A DNA stretch of 64,000 nt. It comes from Myxococcota bacterium (GTDB lineage: Bacteria; Myxococcota; UBA727; JAHDBA01). The notes beneath the pieces were generated by a model. It did not search any database and was not told where the DNA came from. It saw only the letters and a list, made by a program, of their open reading frames with translations. Location of the stretch: contig JAHDBA010000007.1 in NCBI GenBank assembly GCA_020630615.1, positions 1 to 64,000 of the forward strand, written 5' to 3'. How positions within the stretch are numbered: position 1 is the stretch's first letter; each line of letters begins with the position of its first letter. Positions 55,210 through 63,609 of the stretch are shown here, piece by piece. Both the position numbers and the translations under genes were made by a program.

Positions 55210-56418
55210 TTAAGATCGAGCGTTGCAGTATTCAACGATCCGCTCAACACCCTTTCGTAGTGCTTCATCCGAAACTGCAAAGCTAATCCGAAAACTATTG
55301 GGAAGTTCAAAAGCTTCCCCTGGCACAGACCCAACATGCGCCTCCTGCAGTAAGGCAGCTGCAACAGATGGATGCCCATCTTGAATACGCTCAACATAAT
55401 CATCCTTGCAGCATACAAGCGCATAAAATGCGCCTTCGGGGACGATTACTTCGAGAGCATCGCAGGCGTCAAGGGTCGTACAAGCATAATCACGACGCTC
55501 TTGGTATTTGAGGCGCATTGTTTCAATTGCGCTTTTTACAGCTTTCGTCTCTTGAAATGCAAGAACAGCTCCTTTTTGCGCCATTGCAGTTGCGCATGAA
55601 TGGCGTTGTTGCTGGAACTTTAACATTCCTGAAATAACAGCCTCGGGCCCCGCCGCGTAGCCAATTCGGTACCCAGTCATCGCATAAGCTTTGGAGGCCC
55701 CGTTAACCAGTATCGTTCTTTCTTTTAATTCAGGCCATCGGGAAACGATAGATTGCGGCGCTTTGTCGAACCATATTTTGTCGTAAATCTCATCACTAAT
55801 AAGCCAAGTCGAAGGACTCTCAACAAGCGCATCTCGCAATACCTTCAGTTTTGATTCGGGCCATACAACTCCGGTTGGGTTTGCAGGACTGTTCAAAATC
55901 ACCACTTGTGGTTCTTGTGCCACGGCTGCTCGAATCGCTGCGTCGCTTGGCACGTACGCGTCTTTGGCACTTGCATGCACCACATCGACATCTGCTCCCG
56001 CGAGCTGAATCATATCAAAATAACTAACCCAGTAGGGTGCAAAGATGAGAGCACGATCGCCCTCTCCGAGCAGAGCATCAAGAGCCAAAGCCAATGAACT
56101 TTTTGCCCCGGGTGTGACAATTAGCTCTGCTTTTGAATAGGAAATGTCTTGGTCTTCTTTAATACGCTTGGAAATTGCCTCAAGAAGATCGTTGGAACCT
56201 CTTGAGGGTGTATAGCGCGTTGCCCCGACATCAAGGGCATCATGTGTCGCTTGAAGTATGGCTTTCGGTACATCAAAATCAGGTTCGCCGGCACTGAGAT
56301 TGATAACATCCACCCCTTCAGCAATCATCTCTTTTGCCTTTTGAGACGCTTGTAGCGTCGCAGAAGGTCGAACCCGATTGAGCCTTTTGGTGTTGAGTGT
56401 GCCTTGAAACCTGGACAT
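55210..56418 (-). CDS. PLP-dependent class I aminotransferase, aspartate-aminotransferase-like
   Basis: A 402-residue fold-type I aminotransferase. Substrate-entry segment INLSAGEPDFDVP, the PLP-binding region with ILNSPANPTG (Asn180) and SDEIYD (Asp209), the Schiff-base Lys243 in NGASKAYAMTGYRIGY and the carboxylate-binding Arg in NSFRISFA near 379. Length and motifs match the Igamma subgroup of AspC/AspB-type enzymes that use aspartate or aromatic substrates. ATG at 56418 has AGGAG about 6 nt upstream. It is a stand-alone metabolic gene; the exact substrate cannot be told by eye. Confidence 0.93.
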   Translation of the reverse strand: MSRFQGTLNTKRLNRVRPSATLQASQKAKEMIAEGVDVINLSAGEPDFDVPKAILQATHDALDVGATRYTPSRGSNDLLEAISKRIKEDQDISYSKAELIVTPGAKSSLALALDALLGEGDRALIFAPYWVSYFDMIQLAGADVDVVHASAKDAYVPSDAAIRAAVAQEPQVVILNSPANPTGVVWPESKLKVLRDALVESPSTWLISDEIYDKIWFDKAPQSIVSRWPELKERTILVNGASKAYAMTGYRIGYAAGPEAVISGMLKFQQQRHSCATAMAQKGAVLAFQETKAVKSAIETMRLKYQERRDYACTTLDACDALEVIVPEGAFYALVCCKDDYVERIQDGHPSVAAALLQEAHVGSVPGEAFELPNSFRISFAVSDEALRKGVERIVEYCNARS

Positions 56419-56531
56419 GTGCTTCTCCTGAATCGTTGCTCTTGCAGTGTCAAAGGCATGGAAAAGATTGTCAAAGAAATGACCGTGAAAACATTTGAAT
56501 ACCCACGATATCTCAACGCCAGTCTGATGAC

Positions 56532-57032
56532 TTAGACTTTATATTTGTCCTCAAATTTGGCGACCAGCGCTTCGAAAACCGGCTTCGGGACCATAGAGGA
56601 AATATCACCTCCCCAACTTGCAACCTCACGCACAAGTCTTGACGACAAGTAAAAGTGTGTCTCCCCGGTCATTAGAAACATGGTTTCCACTTCCGCCTTT
56701 GCAAGATTACGGTTCATGGTCGCCAACTGAAACTCATACTCAAAATCTGATACGGCTCGAAGGCCTCGTAAAAGGACCTTCACTCCCTGTTCTCTTGCAA
56801 AATCAATCAAAAGACCCTCAAACGAACAGACACTCACATTTTTCAGATGCTCAAGAGATGCCTTTGATAAAGCCACCCGCTCAGCAGCACTAAAGGTAGG
56901 CTTTTTATTGCGGTTGTTCGCAACGGCCAAAATTAGCTCATCGAATAAATCGGCACCACGTTCTAGAATATCCACATGACCATTTGTTAATGGATCAAAA
57001 CTGCCGGCATAAATAGCTCTACGTTTTGTCAT
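56532..57032 (-). CDS. coaD: Phosphopantetheine adenylyltransferase
   Basis: A 166-residue CoaD. Nucleotidyltransferase motif AGSFDPLTNGHVDI, with the T/HxGH signature at TNGH, the RGLRAVSDFEYEFQLATMNR block (substrate and dimer contacts) and the ISSxxVR-equivalent LSSRLVREVASWGGDIS. It catalyses ATP plus 4'-phosphopantetheine to dephospho-CoA. ATG 57032 has AAGGAG 5 nt upstream, while two GTG codons lie before it. It is 13 nt after rsmD, the common rsmD-coaD pair. Confidence 0.97.
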   Translation of the reverse strand: MTKRRAIYAGSFDPLTNGHVDILERGADLFDELILAVANNRNKKPTFSAAERVALSKASLEHLKNVSVCSFEGLLIDFAREQGVKVLLRGLRAVSDFEYEFQLATMNRNLAKAEVETMFLMTGETHFYLSSRLVREVASWGGDISSMVPKPVFEALVAKFEDKYKV

Positions 57033-57045
57033 CACCACTCCTTTT

Positions 57046-57612
57046 CTAATTCTTTTTCTCTATCGTTCGCAGCAGACTTTGTCCGTACCTTTTCTGACGC
57101 GTAAGAACGAGTGATTCGGGTAAAGCAACTGGTGCTTTTGCATCACTTTCATAAAGAATTACACCATTATTTGTAAGAAGATTTTCAAGGGCCTCCCATA
57201 ATGCTGATGAAGGATGCAGCGCATAGGGAGGATCCATAAAAGCGATATCGATGCTCCTCTTTTTAACACGCTGGATATCGATTCCAACATCACTCACGCT
57301 AAAACGCAGTTGCAACCTTTCACCGCGATTGGGCTGTGACCATAACGTCGTGTGGCGACGGATATTTTCAATGCTCTTGGCGTCTTGATCGACCCAGGTT
57401 ATCGATTGTGCGCCGCGAGACCAAGCTTCAAGCCCCAAAACCCCGCTACCGGCATACAGATCGATGACTTTTGCTCCTTGGCAAGCTGAGGGCCCCAAAC
57501 TCGAAAACATCGCACCACGAACTTTCGCGGAGCTAGGTCTAAGACCATCGCGGTCATCAAAAACAACTTTCCGGTTTTTAAAGCGACCTGCGATAATGCG
57601 AACGTCTCCCAT
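57046..57612 (-). CDS. rsmD: 16S rRNA (guanine-966-N2) methyltransferase RsmD
   Basis: A 188-residue SAM-dependent methyltransferase. N-terminal RIIAGRFKNRKV and RPSSAKVRGAMFSSL (family RP-x-x-x-x-VREALFN), SAM-binding DLYAGSG (51-57) and the N2-methylation motif DPPY (127-130). It modifies G966 of 16S rRNA in 30S subunits. ATG at 57612 has a G-rich SD. coaD follows after 13 nt. Confidence 0.96.
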   Translation of the reverse strand: MGDVRIIAGRFKNRKVVFDDRDGLRPSSAKVRGAMFSSLGPSACQGAKVIDLYAGSGVLGLEAWSRGAQSITWVDQDAKSIENIRRHTTLWSQPNRGERLQLRFSVSDVGIDIQRVKKRSIDIAFMDPPYALHPSSALWEALENLLTNNGVILYESDAKAPVALPESLVLTRQKRYGQSLLRTIEKKN

Positions 57613-57666
57613 AACACCCCCGTAAAAAGCGCAATTTTCAATTCATTCACCCCCTCAAAGTAGAGT

Positions 57667-57694
57667 ACACTTAAGTGTGGGTAATATCTATAAT
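57667..57694 (+). promoter_or_regulatory. Palindromic operator overlapping a promoter with perfect TATAAT
   Basis: ACACTTAAGTGT (57667-57678) is a perfect 12-bp palindrome. TATAAT follows at 57689-57694, so the palindrome covers the usual -35 region of that promoter. Transcription would start near 57701, just before a small membrane ORF. A repressor or activator site is suggested. Confidence 0.5.
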
Positions 57695-57709
57695 GTTCAA
57701 GCACTGATC

Positions 57710-57949
57710 ATGACCATGAATGTCCCCAGGGTATCGTTCTCGGTTTTTGTGGGTGTTGTGTTAACTTTACTTGCGGCCTTTTATACTCGAGCGTGGCCCA
57801 AATATGGACGAGGGCAAAGCCGTGTGATTACTCTCATATTGGTATTTACTTTGTGTTCAATACTCACGGGGATATGCCAGTCGTTTTTCAGAGACACATG
57901 TATTCTTGACTGGGAATGGGTACGCGTCTCGAGACAGATCGATTCATAG
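57710..57949 (+). CDS. Small two-helix membrane protein (uncertain)
   Basis: 79 residues from ATG 57710. It has two hydrophobic helices (FSVFVGVVLTLLAAFYTRAW and VITLILVFTLCSILTGIC) and a Trp/Arg-rich soluble end. Support comes from the strong TATAAT just upstream and the palindromic operator. Against it are the lack of an SD and of a recognisable family. It is not a shadow of a minus-strand gene. Treat as likely but not certain. Confidence 0.5.
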   Translation: MTMNVPRVSFSVFVGVVLTLLAAFYTRAWPKYGRGQSRVITLILVFTLCSILTGICQSFFRDTCILDWEWVRVSRQIDS

Positions 57950-58091
57950 AAGACTCCTACAGACTACGCCTGGGGATGCATCGCTCGCGTAATCCGTGAT
58001 ACCGTCACAAAAAACCACATGCTTTCGCAGATGTTATCAAACTCACTTGTACATCTCGTGCAATCTCATAAACTCTCCTCGAGGAGTGATT

Positions 58092-59327
58092 ATGAAAACG
58101 AAGATCGAAAGACTCACCTATTTACTATCGGTTAGTGCAATATTTATGTTTAGCTCAGCCTGCTCAAATGACGAGAATCCGACTCAAGAAAGCGATGTCG
58201 AAAGTTATACGAACACTGACAATATCGACCCAGATTCGAACGGTAGCGGCAACCTTTCGGATGCTCCGAATGATTCAACGAATGACAACACCACGAATGG
58301 TGGCGGCACAACGAACACAGGATGCACCTACCCAGAAGGAACAATCCCTTTTGCGAACACGGGCGACATTATGCCCAACCTTAAGTTTAACCGGGCTATT
58401 TTACGGGATGGGACAGAAGGGCAATTTAGCCTGGATGAGTTTTATTGCTCTCAGGATTATGCAGAGTATCAGTCTGTATTCTTTGTTGTCATCGCTGACT
58501 GGTGTACTGCGTGTCCAATGTATATGGACTCCATCGAGCCGCAAATCGAAGCTCTTGAAGAAGCTGGTACCCTTGTGGTTTGGATCGATGCACAGACAAC
58601 TTCATTTGCACCCGCAACGCTCGATCACGCTGGCACGAAAGTGTTTCAACATGTGTCGCCCTCCCATCGCGATATCATCGTGGGTCTTGGAGATGTTGAC
58701 TATGCAGCAACCAACCCAAGCTTTCTGAATGACTTCTTTGATGCTTTCCCTACAGGTTTCATGGTTCGAAAAAGCGATATGATGGTCGTCGCATCTCAGG
58801 CTCGTACCGATTACGATATTACTCAGACCTTAACAACGGGGGAACAACTCTTGCTTCTGATTGCTCAAAATCTCGATCCAGACTACTGGGACGCACAACT
58901 GGGTACAAGCACAGCGACACCTCCCCCACCCTTTGAAGGCAATTGTGCAGAAGGTGAAGAAGAAGCGTCCGAGCCAAACGACAGTCCCGAACAAGCCGCT
59001 GCGCTCACTGTTGGCATGTATACCGGTGGTATTTGTGCTGAGCCAACTTTTGATTTCTATACGATTGGGGAAGGAACTTGGAGCATCGACATCACTTTCA
59101 GTCATGCTGTTGCGGACATTGACATTCATGCATTTAATGATGTTGCTTACCTTGACTCAATGTACCGAAGTGAAAATCCTCCAGGGCACCTCGCAAGTGG
59201 TCTTTCTGTTGACGACAACGAGTCTATTCAGTTTGAAGGCCCTGCAACCGTGATGATCAATGCCTTTAACCCACAAGGGAATGGCCCGGGTTCAGCGCCC
59301 TACGAAATGAACATCACTGAGCAATAG
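58092..59327 (+). CDS. Thioredoxin-like lipoprotein with C-terminal PPC-like domain
   Basis: A 411-residue lipoprotein precursor: hydrophobic LTYLLSVSAIFMFSSAC with lipobox Cys24, then an Asn/Asp/Thr/Gly-rich linker. A thioredoxin-like domain (about 85-270) has ADWCTACPMY with a Cys138-Thr-Ala-Cys141 redox pair and a later FPTGFMVRK cis-Pro-type loop. The last about 100 residues (EPNDSPEQAAALTVGMYTGG ... DFYTIGEG ... GPATVMINAFNPQG) look like a PPC (bacterial pre-peptidase C-terminal) beta domain. It may reduce disulfides or carry thiols in surface proteins. GAGGAG lies 5 nt before the ATG 58092. A terminator follows. Confidence 0.88.
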   Translation: MKTKIERLTYLLSVSAIFMFSSACSNDENPTQESDVESYTNTDNIDPDSNGSGNLSDAPNDSTNDNTTNGGGTTNTGCTYPEGTIPFANTGDIMPNLKFNRAILRDGTEGQFSLDEFYCSQDYAEYQSVFFVVIADWCTACPMYMDSIEPQIEALEEAGTLVVWIDAQTTSFAPATLDHAGTKVFQHVSPSHRDIIVGLGDVDYAATNPSFLNDFFDAFPTGFMVRKSDMMVVASQARTDYDITQTLTTGEQLLLLIAQNLDPDYWDAQLGTSTATPPPPFEGNCAEGEEEASEPNDSPEQAAALTVGMYTGGICAEPTFDFYTIGEGTWSIDITFSHAVADIDIHAFNDVAYLDSMYRSENPPGHLASGLSVDDNESIQFEGPATVMINAFNPQGNGPGSAPYEMNITEQ

Positions 59328-59365
59328 GTCGTTTTAGGAATAAAAGATGCTGACATAAAATATAA

Positions 59366-59396
59366 AAGGGAGGCCCGCAGCCTCCCTTCTTTTTTT
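59366..59396. terminator. Bidirectional rho-independent terminator
   Basis: AAGGGAGGC pairs with GCCTCCCTT over a CCGCA loop. A T-run follows on the plus strand, and TTTTATATTTT on the minus strand. It separates the convergent thioredoxin-like lipoprotein and LEA-type genes. Confidence 0.93.
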
Positions 59397-59423
59397 GAAC
59401 ATATCCCTTTCACTCTGGAAGAA

Positions 59424-60329
59424 CTAACCCAGCTTTAGACGTCCTGCCTTTTTGAAGGGAAAAGTAAAGCCTGCACTTTTTAACCCTAAGTCGAGGTCCC
59501 AATCAATATTGGGTTTGCTGGCGAGCGAGGCGATACTTAGACCAAGGTCTGAAAGTCCAAGATTCAGATCGATCGGTACGCCAGTTGCCTTGTTCGACTT
59601 CAAAAGTCCGCCTGTTGAGGCTTTGTTCGTCAGCACGGGTCTCCCATTTAACTTTAATGATGTTAAGAACCCGTCAAATGGAAGGTCAAAAGAGTTTTTG
59701 TTCGTGACTTCCGGAACAACGCGTAAACCAACTCCACTCATCGAAACATTGGTGAACTTGATTTGTGGGACACTAAAACTTGGAAGACTCGGTATCGGCA
59801 TTGAGCCTGATTTCTTCGCCGGAACGTCAACATTCCATCCTTTTGTTCCCACATTAAACGATGAATCCAGTGCGTAATTCACACTCTTCTTTGTCAGCAA
59901 TGAGGTTACTGCTTGGACGGTATCCCCCAAAGGAAAGTCAAAACCCAAGGTTGTACGGGACTTCCCTTTCGATTTGAGAGACACTGGCGTTTGAGAAGCG
60001 CCCGATGTTAATTTCTTACCATCGAGAGCAAGACCATATTTGATGCCCTGAAGCGTAAAACCAATCGGATTCGGGTTGTCAATTTCAACATCAAAGGCTG
60101 TTCCCAGGGCGCCCAACCCCCACTTGGTGATGTCCATCCCTACAATTTTTACACCCGGGTTTTGATAGCCTACAGCCCCCAAGATGCTTTGGAGCGTGGA
60201 ACACCCGCCCACACCAAGTGTGACCGCTGCCGCCCCCATTGCACCACCGAATCGTAGCGCGTCGCGTCTTGAAACTTTTTGTTCTCTACACTTTCGATTT
60301 TCTTTTGCTTGCTTGTCATGAATAGGCAT
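59424..60329 (-). CDS. Tat-type lipoprotein with tandem LEA14/WHy-like domains
   Basis: A 301-residue precursor. Twin-arginine signal SRRDALRFGG (Arg21-Arg22), hydrophobic AMGAAAVTLGVGGC and lipobox Cys43. Then two similar beta domains: TAFDVEIDNPNPIGFTLQGI then KYGLALDG, and GVGLRVVPEVTNKNSFDLPF then DGFLTSLKLNGR; the N-P-N-P and N-K-N-S-F-x-L-P-F parts are typical of LEA_2/WHy domains. These are desiccation- and stress-linked in plants, function unclear in bacteria. ATG 60329 has GGGAG about 6 nt upstream. Confidence 0.85.
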   Translation of the reverse strand: MPIHDKQAKENRKCREQKVSRRDALRFGGAMGAAAVTLGVGGCSTLQSILGAVGYQNPGVKIVGMDITKWGLGALGTAFDVEIDNPNPIGFTLQGIKYGLALDGKKLTSGASQTPVSLKSKGKSRTTLGFDFPLGDTVQAVTSLLTKKSVNYALDSSFNVGTKGWNVDVPAKKSGSMPIPSLPSFSVPQIKFTNVSMSGVGLRVVPEVTNKNSFDLPFDGFLTSLKLNGRPVLTNKASTGGLLKSNKATGVPIDLNLGLSDLGLSIASLASKPNIDWDLDLGLKSAGFTFPFKKAGRLKLG

Positions 60330-60498
60330 GCCTGCTCCCGAATGTCCAAATCCTCCCCTACTATAGTGAATTGATTCATTCCCGTGCAAATCTTATCTCA
60401 AACCTTCTTTCGACATGAGCGTGCATTGTCACGCAACCAATTGCATCGAGAACGGTTCTTTTTGTCTGAATGCCACTCTTCCCATGTTAGGATCAACT

Positions 60499-61305
60499 AT
60501 GAGCTTAAATCGAGACTGTATTGGGCGTGAATATACGCAATTTGAAGAACCCGCAATCACGCTTGAGAGTGTTCGAGCGTATGCCGAAGCCATCAATCAA
60601 AAGGAAGACGCGTCCGTCGTTCACCCACTCTACGGATTCTGCCTCTCTTTTGGTGCACTCACCGCAGCCATTCTTGATGGTGACCTTGAAGCGGATTTAT
60701 TGCGCTTGGTACACCGGACACAAAAAGTAATCTCCCATGCGCCACTCCAAATAGGACAAGACGTCAAAGCCACGAGTACGATTTCAAAGATCGTGGAAGA
60801 CGAGAGCGGTTCATCCTTGACTGTCGAGGTTCAACTCCACGAGAAGACGTCAGGGGTCCTCCTCCAAAGCCATGAAAGCGAGCAGTTTATTCGGACGCGA
60901 GCCCGACACAAAAAACGAATCGTTGAAGACACTGCAAACCGTCATGATAACACACTTGCGCTCACGATTGATAAGGATCAAAGTGAACGATACGCGAAAG
61001 CAAGTGGAGACCCCAACCCAATCCATACGGACAAAAGCTTTGCCCAAATGGCGGGCTTTCCCGACCGTATCCTTCACGGCATGTGTACGCTTGCGATGAC
61101 GACTTCCGCTATCGCCCTTGATGCAAACAAGAGCCTAAACGATATCAGAGAAGTGGGTGGTCGCTTTGTGAAACCTGTTTATATGGGTGACAAACTATCA
61201 ATTGCATACGCGCAAGATGCGGAATCTCGTGCGTACCACTTCGCATGCCGGAACCCCAAAGAGATTCCGTGCATCAAAAGTGGCTTTGTTCACTTCATGA
61301 CGTGA
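60499..61305 (+). CDS. MaoC-family double hot-dog hydratase
   Basis: A 268-residue protein of two hot-dog domains. The C-terminal one has the hydratase 2 motif YAKASGDPNPIHTDKSFAQM then FPDRILHGMC (the D-x-x-x-x-H pattern with Asp and His). The N-terminal one (QFEEPAITLESVRAYAEAIN) is degenerate, as in the MaoC dehydratase family. It should hydrate enoyl-CoA or enoyl-ACP. ATG 60499 has AGGA about 7 nt upstream. It is convergent with the dehydrogenase-hydratase fusion, so the two may belong to one fatty acid or polyketide catabolic pathway (inference). Confidence 0.9.
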   Translation: MSLNRDCIGREYTQFEEPAITLESVRAYAEAINQKEDASVVHPLYGFCLSFGALTAAILDGDLEADLLRLVHRTQKVISHAPLQIGQDVKATSTISKIVEDESGSSLTVEVQLHEKTSGVLLQSHESEQFIRTRARHKKRIVEDTANRHDNTLALTIDKDQSERYAKASGDPNPIHTDKSFAQMAGFPDRILHGMCTLAMTTSAIALDANKSLNDIREVGGRFVKPVYMGDKLSIAYAQDAESRAYHFACRNPKEIPCIKSGFVHFMT

Positions 61306-61350
61306 ACCCTGAGCGCTTCGCAACACGTCCACCAGTCAAAGGCCTTGTCG

Positions 61351-63405
61351 CTATCGACCCAAAAATTTAGGGCGGCCTCGACCCAGCGATCGCATGCCTT
61401 CAAGCGCATCCTCTGTTGAAAAGATCGCTTTCATGCCTTTGCTTTCTTCCGAGAGTCCTTCTGCTAACGTCCAGGTCTCAGAACCGCTTACAAGCTTGTC
61501 GGCAAACTCAAGTGCGATCGGAGCTTTTGATTGAAGCTTCGTAATAGCTTTTTCAACACGTTTATCTGAAATACTGTCATCAATGACTGCATTCGTAATT
61601 TCAGAGGCGGACATTGAAAAAATACTTTCAAGTTCTTCATAACCCGAAATTGAATGTTGGGGTACGTTCTCACGAATCACTGGTTTTTCATTCAGCGCAA
61701 ATTCGACGCAACGCACGTCAAGATCTTTGCTTTCGCAGAGCTCATCGAGAAGCCCTAGGCTCAATGCGTGTTTCCCCTTAACGACCTGACCGGTCAGCAC
61801 TAACCAACGCGCAAGTGGCACACCCACGCGTCGTGCACATCGTTGTGTCCCACCGAGACCAGGGTAAATTCCTATACCCGTTTCCGGGAATCCCAAGGTT
61901 GCTCGTGCGTCACCGACAATATAATCGCATGCCAAGGCAAGCTCGCTCCCGCCCCCCAGGCTTAAACCGTCCAGTTTACACACCACTGTCTTTGGTGATG
62001 CATCGATCGTTTTAAAGAGTTCCTGACCGCCCGATGCATATTCTACGATATCATCCACACAGTCTGCTTCGATTTTTGAGACAAAGTAGCGAATATCAGC
62101 ACCTGCAACAAAAGCTTTCCCGCGACCTTGAATCACAATTCCCTTGCATGCATTGTTTTGAGAAAGACTGTGGAAACACTCACCGAGTTGCGCCATGACA
62201 TCTTCAGAAAGCGCATTCATAGCGTCCGGGCGGTTGAAAGTAATCCATCCGACACCTTGCTCATCTACCCTTTGGGTAACCACTTGCAGCCTAAAGTTTT
62301 GATCGTTGTCTGCGTGAGATTTAAAGTCGTTCGAAAGAGGTGGCAAGGATGGCGTTCTATCGTGCAGCAATTGTGCTGCGGCAAAGGCCTGCCTTACACC
62401 GCGAGCATTCATCGACTCGAAAGGTCCTTGTGGCCACCTAAGACCAACACGCGCACCAAGGTCACAGTCTTCGAGTGAACATACCTTCTCCTCAAACACG
62501 ATTTGGGTCGCGATCGAGTCGATAACGCTCCATAGACGTTTGCCTATCGCTTCTATACAGGTCTCATCCACATCGCCATCGAACTGCCAAGTTGACTTCG
62601 CATCAACAACTGGACGTATCAAATCGCAGGGCGCATAGAATTTACCAAGCTCATTCCCCAGCGTCGTTGCCGCATGCAAGGTAATCGGGACTCCTGTCAC
62701 ATTCATCAACTCAAAAGGCCCCATTCCAACGCGAAAAGCCTTTTTCGCAGCAAGCTCTACAGTTGCGATATTCGCAATGCCTTCTTCAACCACTCGCATC
62801 GCCTCATTCAACCAGGGCACAAAAAATCGATTAACAATAAAACCGGGCGCATCTGCAGATTCAATGGCAATCTTCCCACTGGCTTCTTGCAATGCCCATG
62901 CTTTCTTGAAACTTTCATCACTGGTCTTTGTGCCTTTGATGACTTCAACCAGCTTATTCTTTGCTGGGTGATAAAAGTAATGCAGACCCAAGACACGCTC
63001 GGGGAAACGTACGCCATTCGCAACGTCGTCTACGCAAAAGCTTGAAGTGTTTGTCGCCAGAATCGTGTCTTTGCCGCAGAGCTCACCGAGTTCACGAAAA
63101 AGTTTTTGCTTCACATCTTTGTTTTCAAAAATTGCCTCTACAATTAATGCTGCATCTTTCAAACTTGACGTGTCGGTCGTGAAATCAAGACGACCTAGTA
63201 TTTCATTCTTAAGTGCTTCAGTGAAGAGCTTGCGTTCAACACCCTGGTCAAGCGTCGACTCAATGGAGGTTCGCCCTCTCTGCAGACCCTCTTCTGAAAT
63301 ATCAACGACAATTGTTTGAAACCCTGCGCTTGCATATTTCTGCGCAATCCCTGCGCCCATGTTTCCTGCGCCTACAACACCAATCGTCTTTTCATGAACA
63401 TTCAT
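61351..63405 (-). CDS. Fused 3-hydroxyacyl-CoA dehydrogenase / enoyl-CoA hydratase (dehydrogenase first)
   Basis: A 684-residue bifunctional enzyme. Residues about 1-285 are a hydroxyacyl-CoA dehydrogenase: Rossmann GAGNMGAGIAQ (12-22), EAIFENKDVKQ, NTSS and GLHYFYHPA (His of the catalytic pair), then GFIVNR. A second dehydrogenase C-terminal-type helical segment (GLRWPQGPFESMN) covers about 290-360. Residues about 380-600 are a crotonase: WITFNRPDAMNAL, FVAGADIRYF and the GLSLGGGSELALACDY and FPETGIGIYPGLGGTQR blocks with both acid Glu. E. coli FadB and FadJ have the opposite order; this order is known in archaea and some deltaproteobacteria. ATG at 63405; moderate GGGTAGG SD. Confidence 0.94.
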   Translation of the reverse strand: MNVHEKTIGVVGAGNMGAGIAQKYASAGFQTIVVDISEEGLQRGRTSIESTLDQGVERKLFTEALKNEILGRLDFTTDTSSLKDAALIVEAIFENKDVKQKLFRELGELCGKDTILATNTSSFCVDDVANGVRFPERVLGLHYFYHPAKNKLVEVIKGTKTSDESFKKAWALQEASGKIAIESADAPGFIVNRFFVPWLNEAMRVVEEGIANIATVELAAKKAFRVGMGPFELMNVTGVPITLHAATTLGNELGKFYAPCDLIRPVVDAKSTWQFDGDVDETCIEAIGKRLWSVIDSIATQIVFEEKVCSLEDCDLGARVGLRWPQGPFESMNARGVRQAFAAAQLLHDRTPSLPPLSNDFKSHADNDQNFRLQVVTQRVDEQGVGWITFNRPDAMNALSEDVMAQLGECFHSLSQNNACKGIVIQGRGKAFVAGADIRYFVSKIEADCVDDIVEYASGGQELFKTIDASPKTVVCKLDGLSLGGGSELALACDYIVGDARATLGFPETGIGIYPGLGGTQRCARRVGVPLARWLVLTGQVVKGKHALSLGLLDELCESKDLDVRCVEFALNEKPVIRENVPQHSISGYEELESIFSMSASEITNAVIDDSISDKRVEKAITKLQSKAPIALEFADKLVSGSETWTLAEGLSEESKGMKAIFSTEDALEGMRSLGRGRPKFLGR

Positions 63406-63552
63406 TCTAACCTACCCTCGTTGAAGATTGTACCTTCGAGCCATGAGCCAATTTTAAACTGCGTACTTGTGTTCTTGCACAGTGCTTTGATGCACTCAAG
63501 CGTCCGAAGATTCAGATTATAGAAAACTTGATGCGTCTTACGATGATCACCC

Positions 63553-63571
63553 AAAAACGCCCTAAAGGGCG
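63553..63571 (-). terminator. Terminator after the membrane protein at the right edge
   Basis: On the minus strand CGCCCT-TT-AGGGCG is followed by TTTTT, about 40 nt after the stop at 63610. Confidence 0.7.
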
Positions 63572-63609
63572 CCAAGGTCTTGCTCTAGCAAGCGACCACG
63601 TCTCTTTAC

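Noticed and set aside
55196-55216. GATCT/AGATC hairpin after the aminotransferase as a terminator
   Set aside because: Short AT-containing 5-bp stem with a loop of about 10 nt, and the next gene starts close by; more likely part of a continuous transcript.
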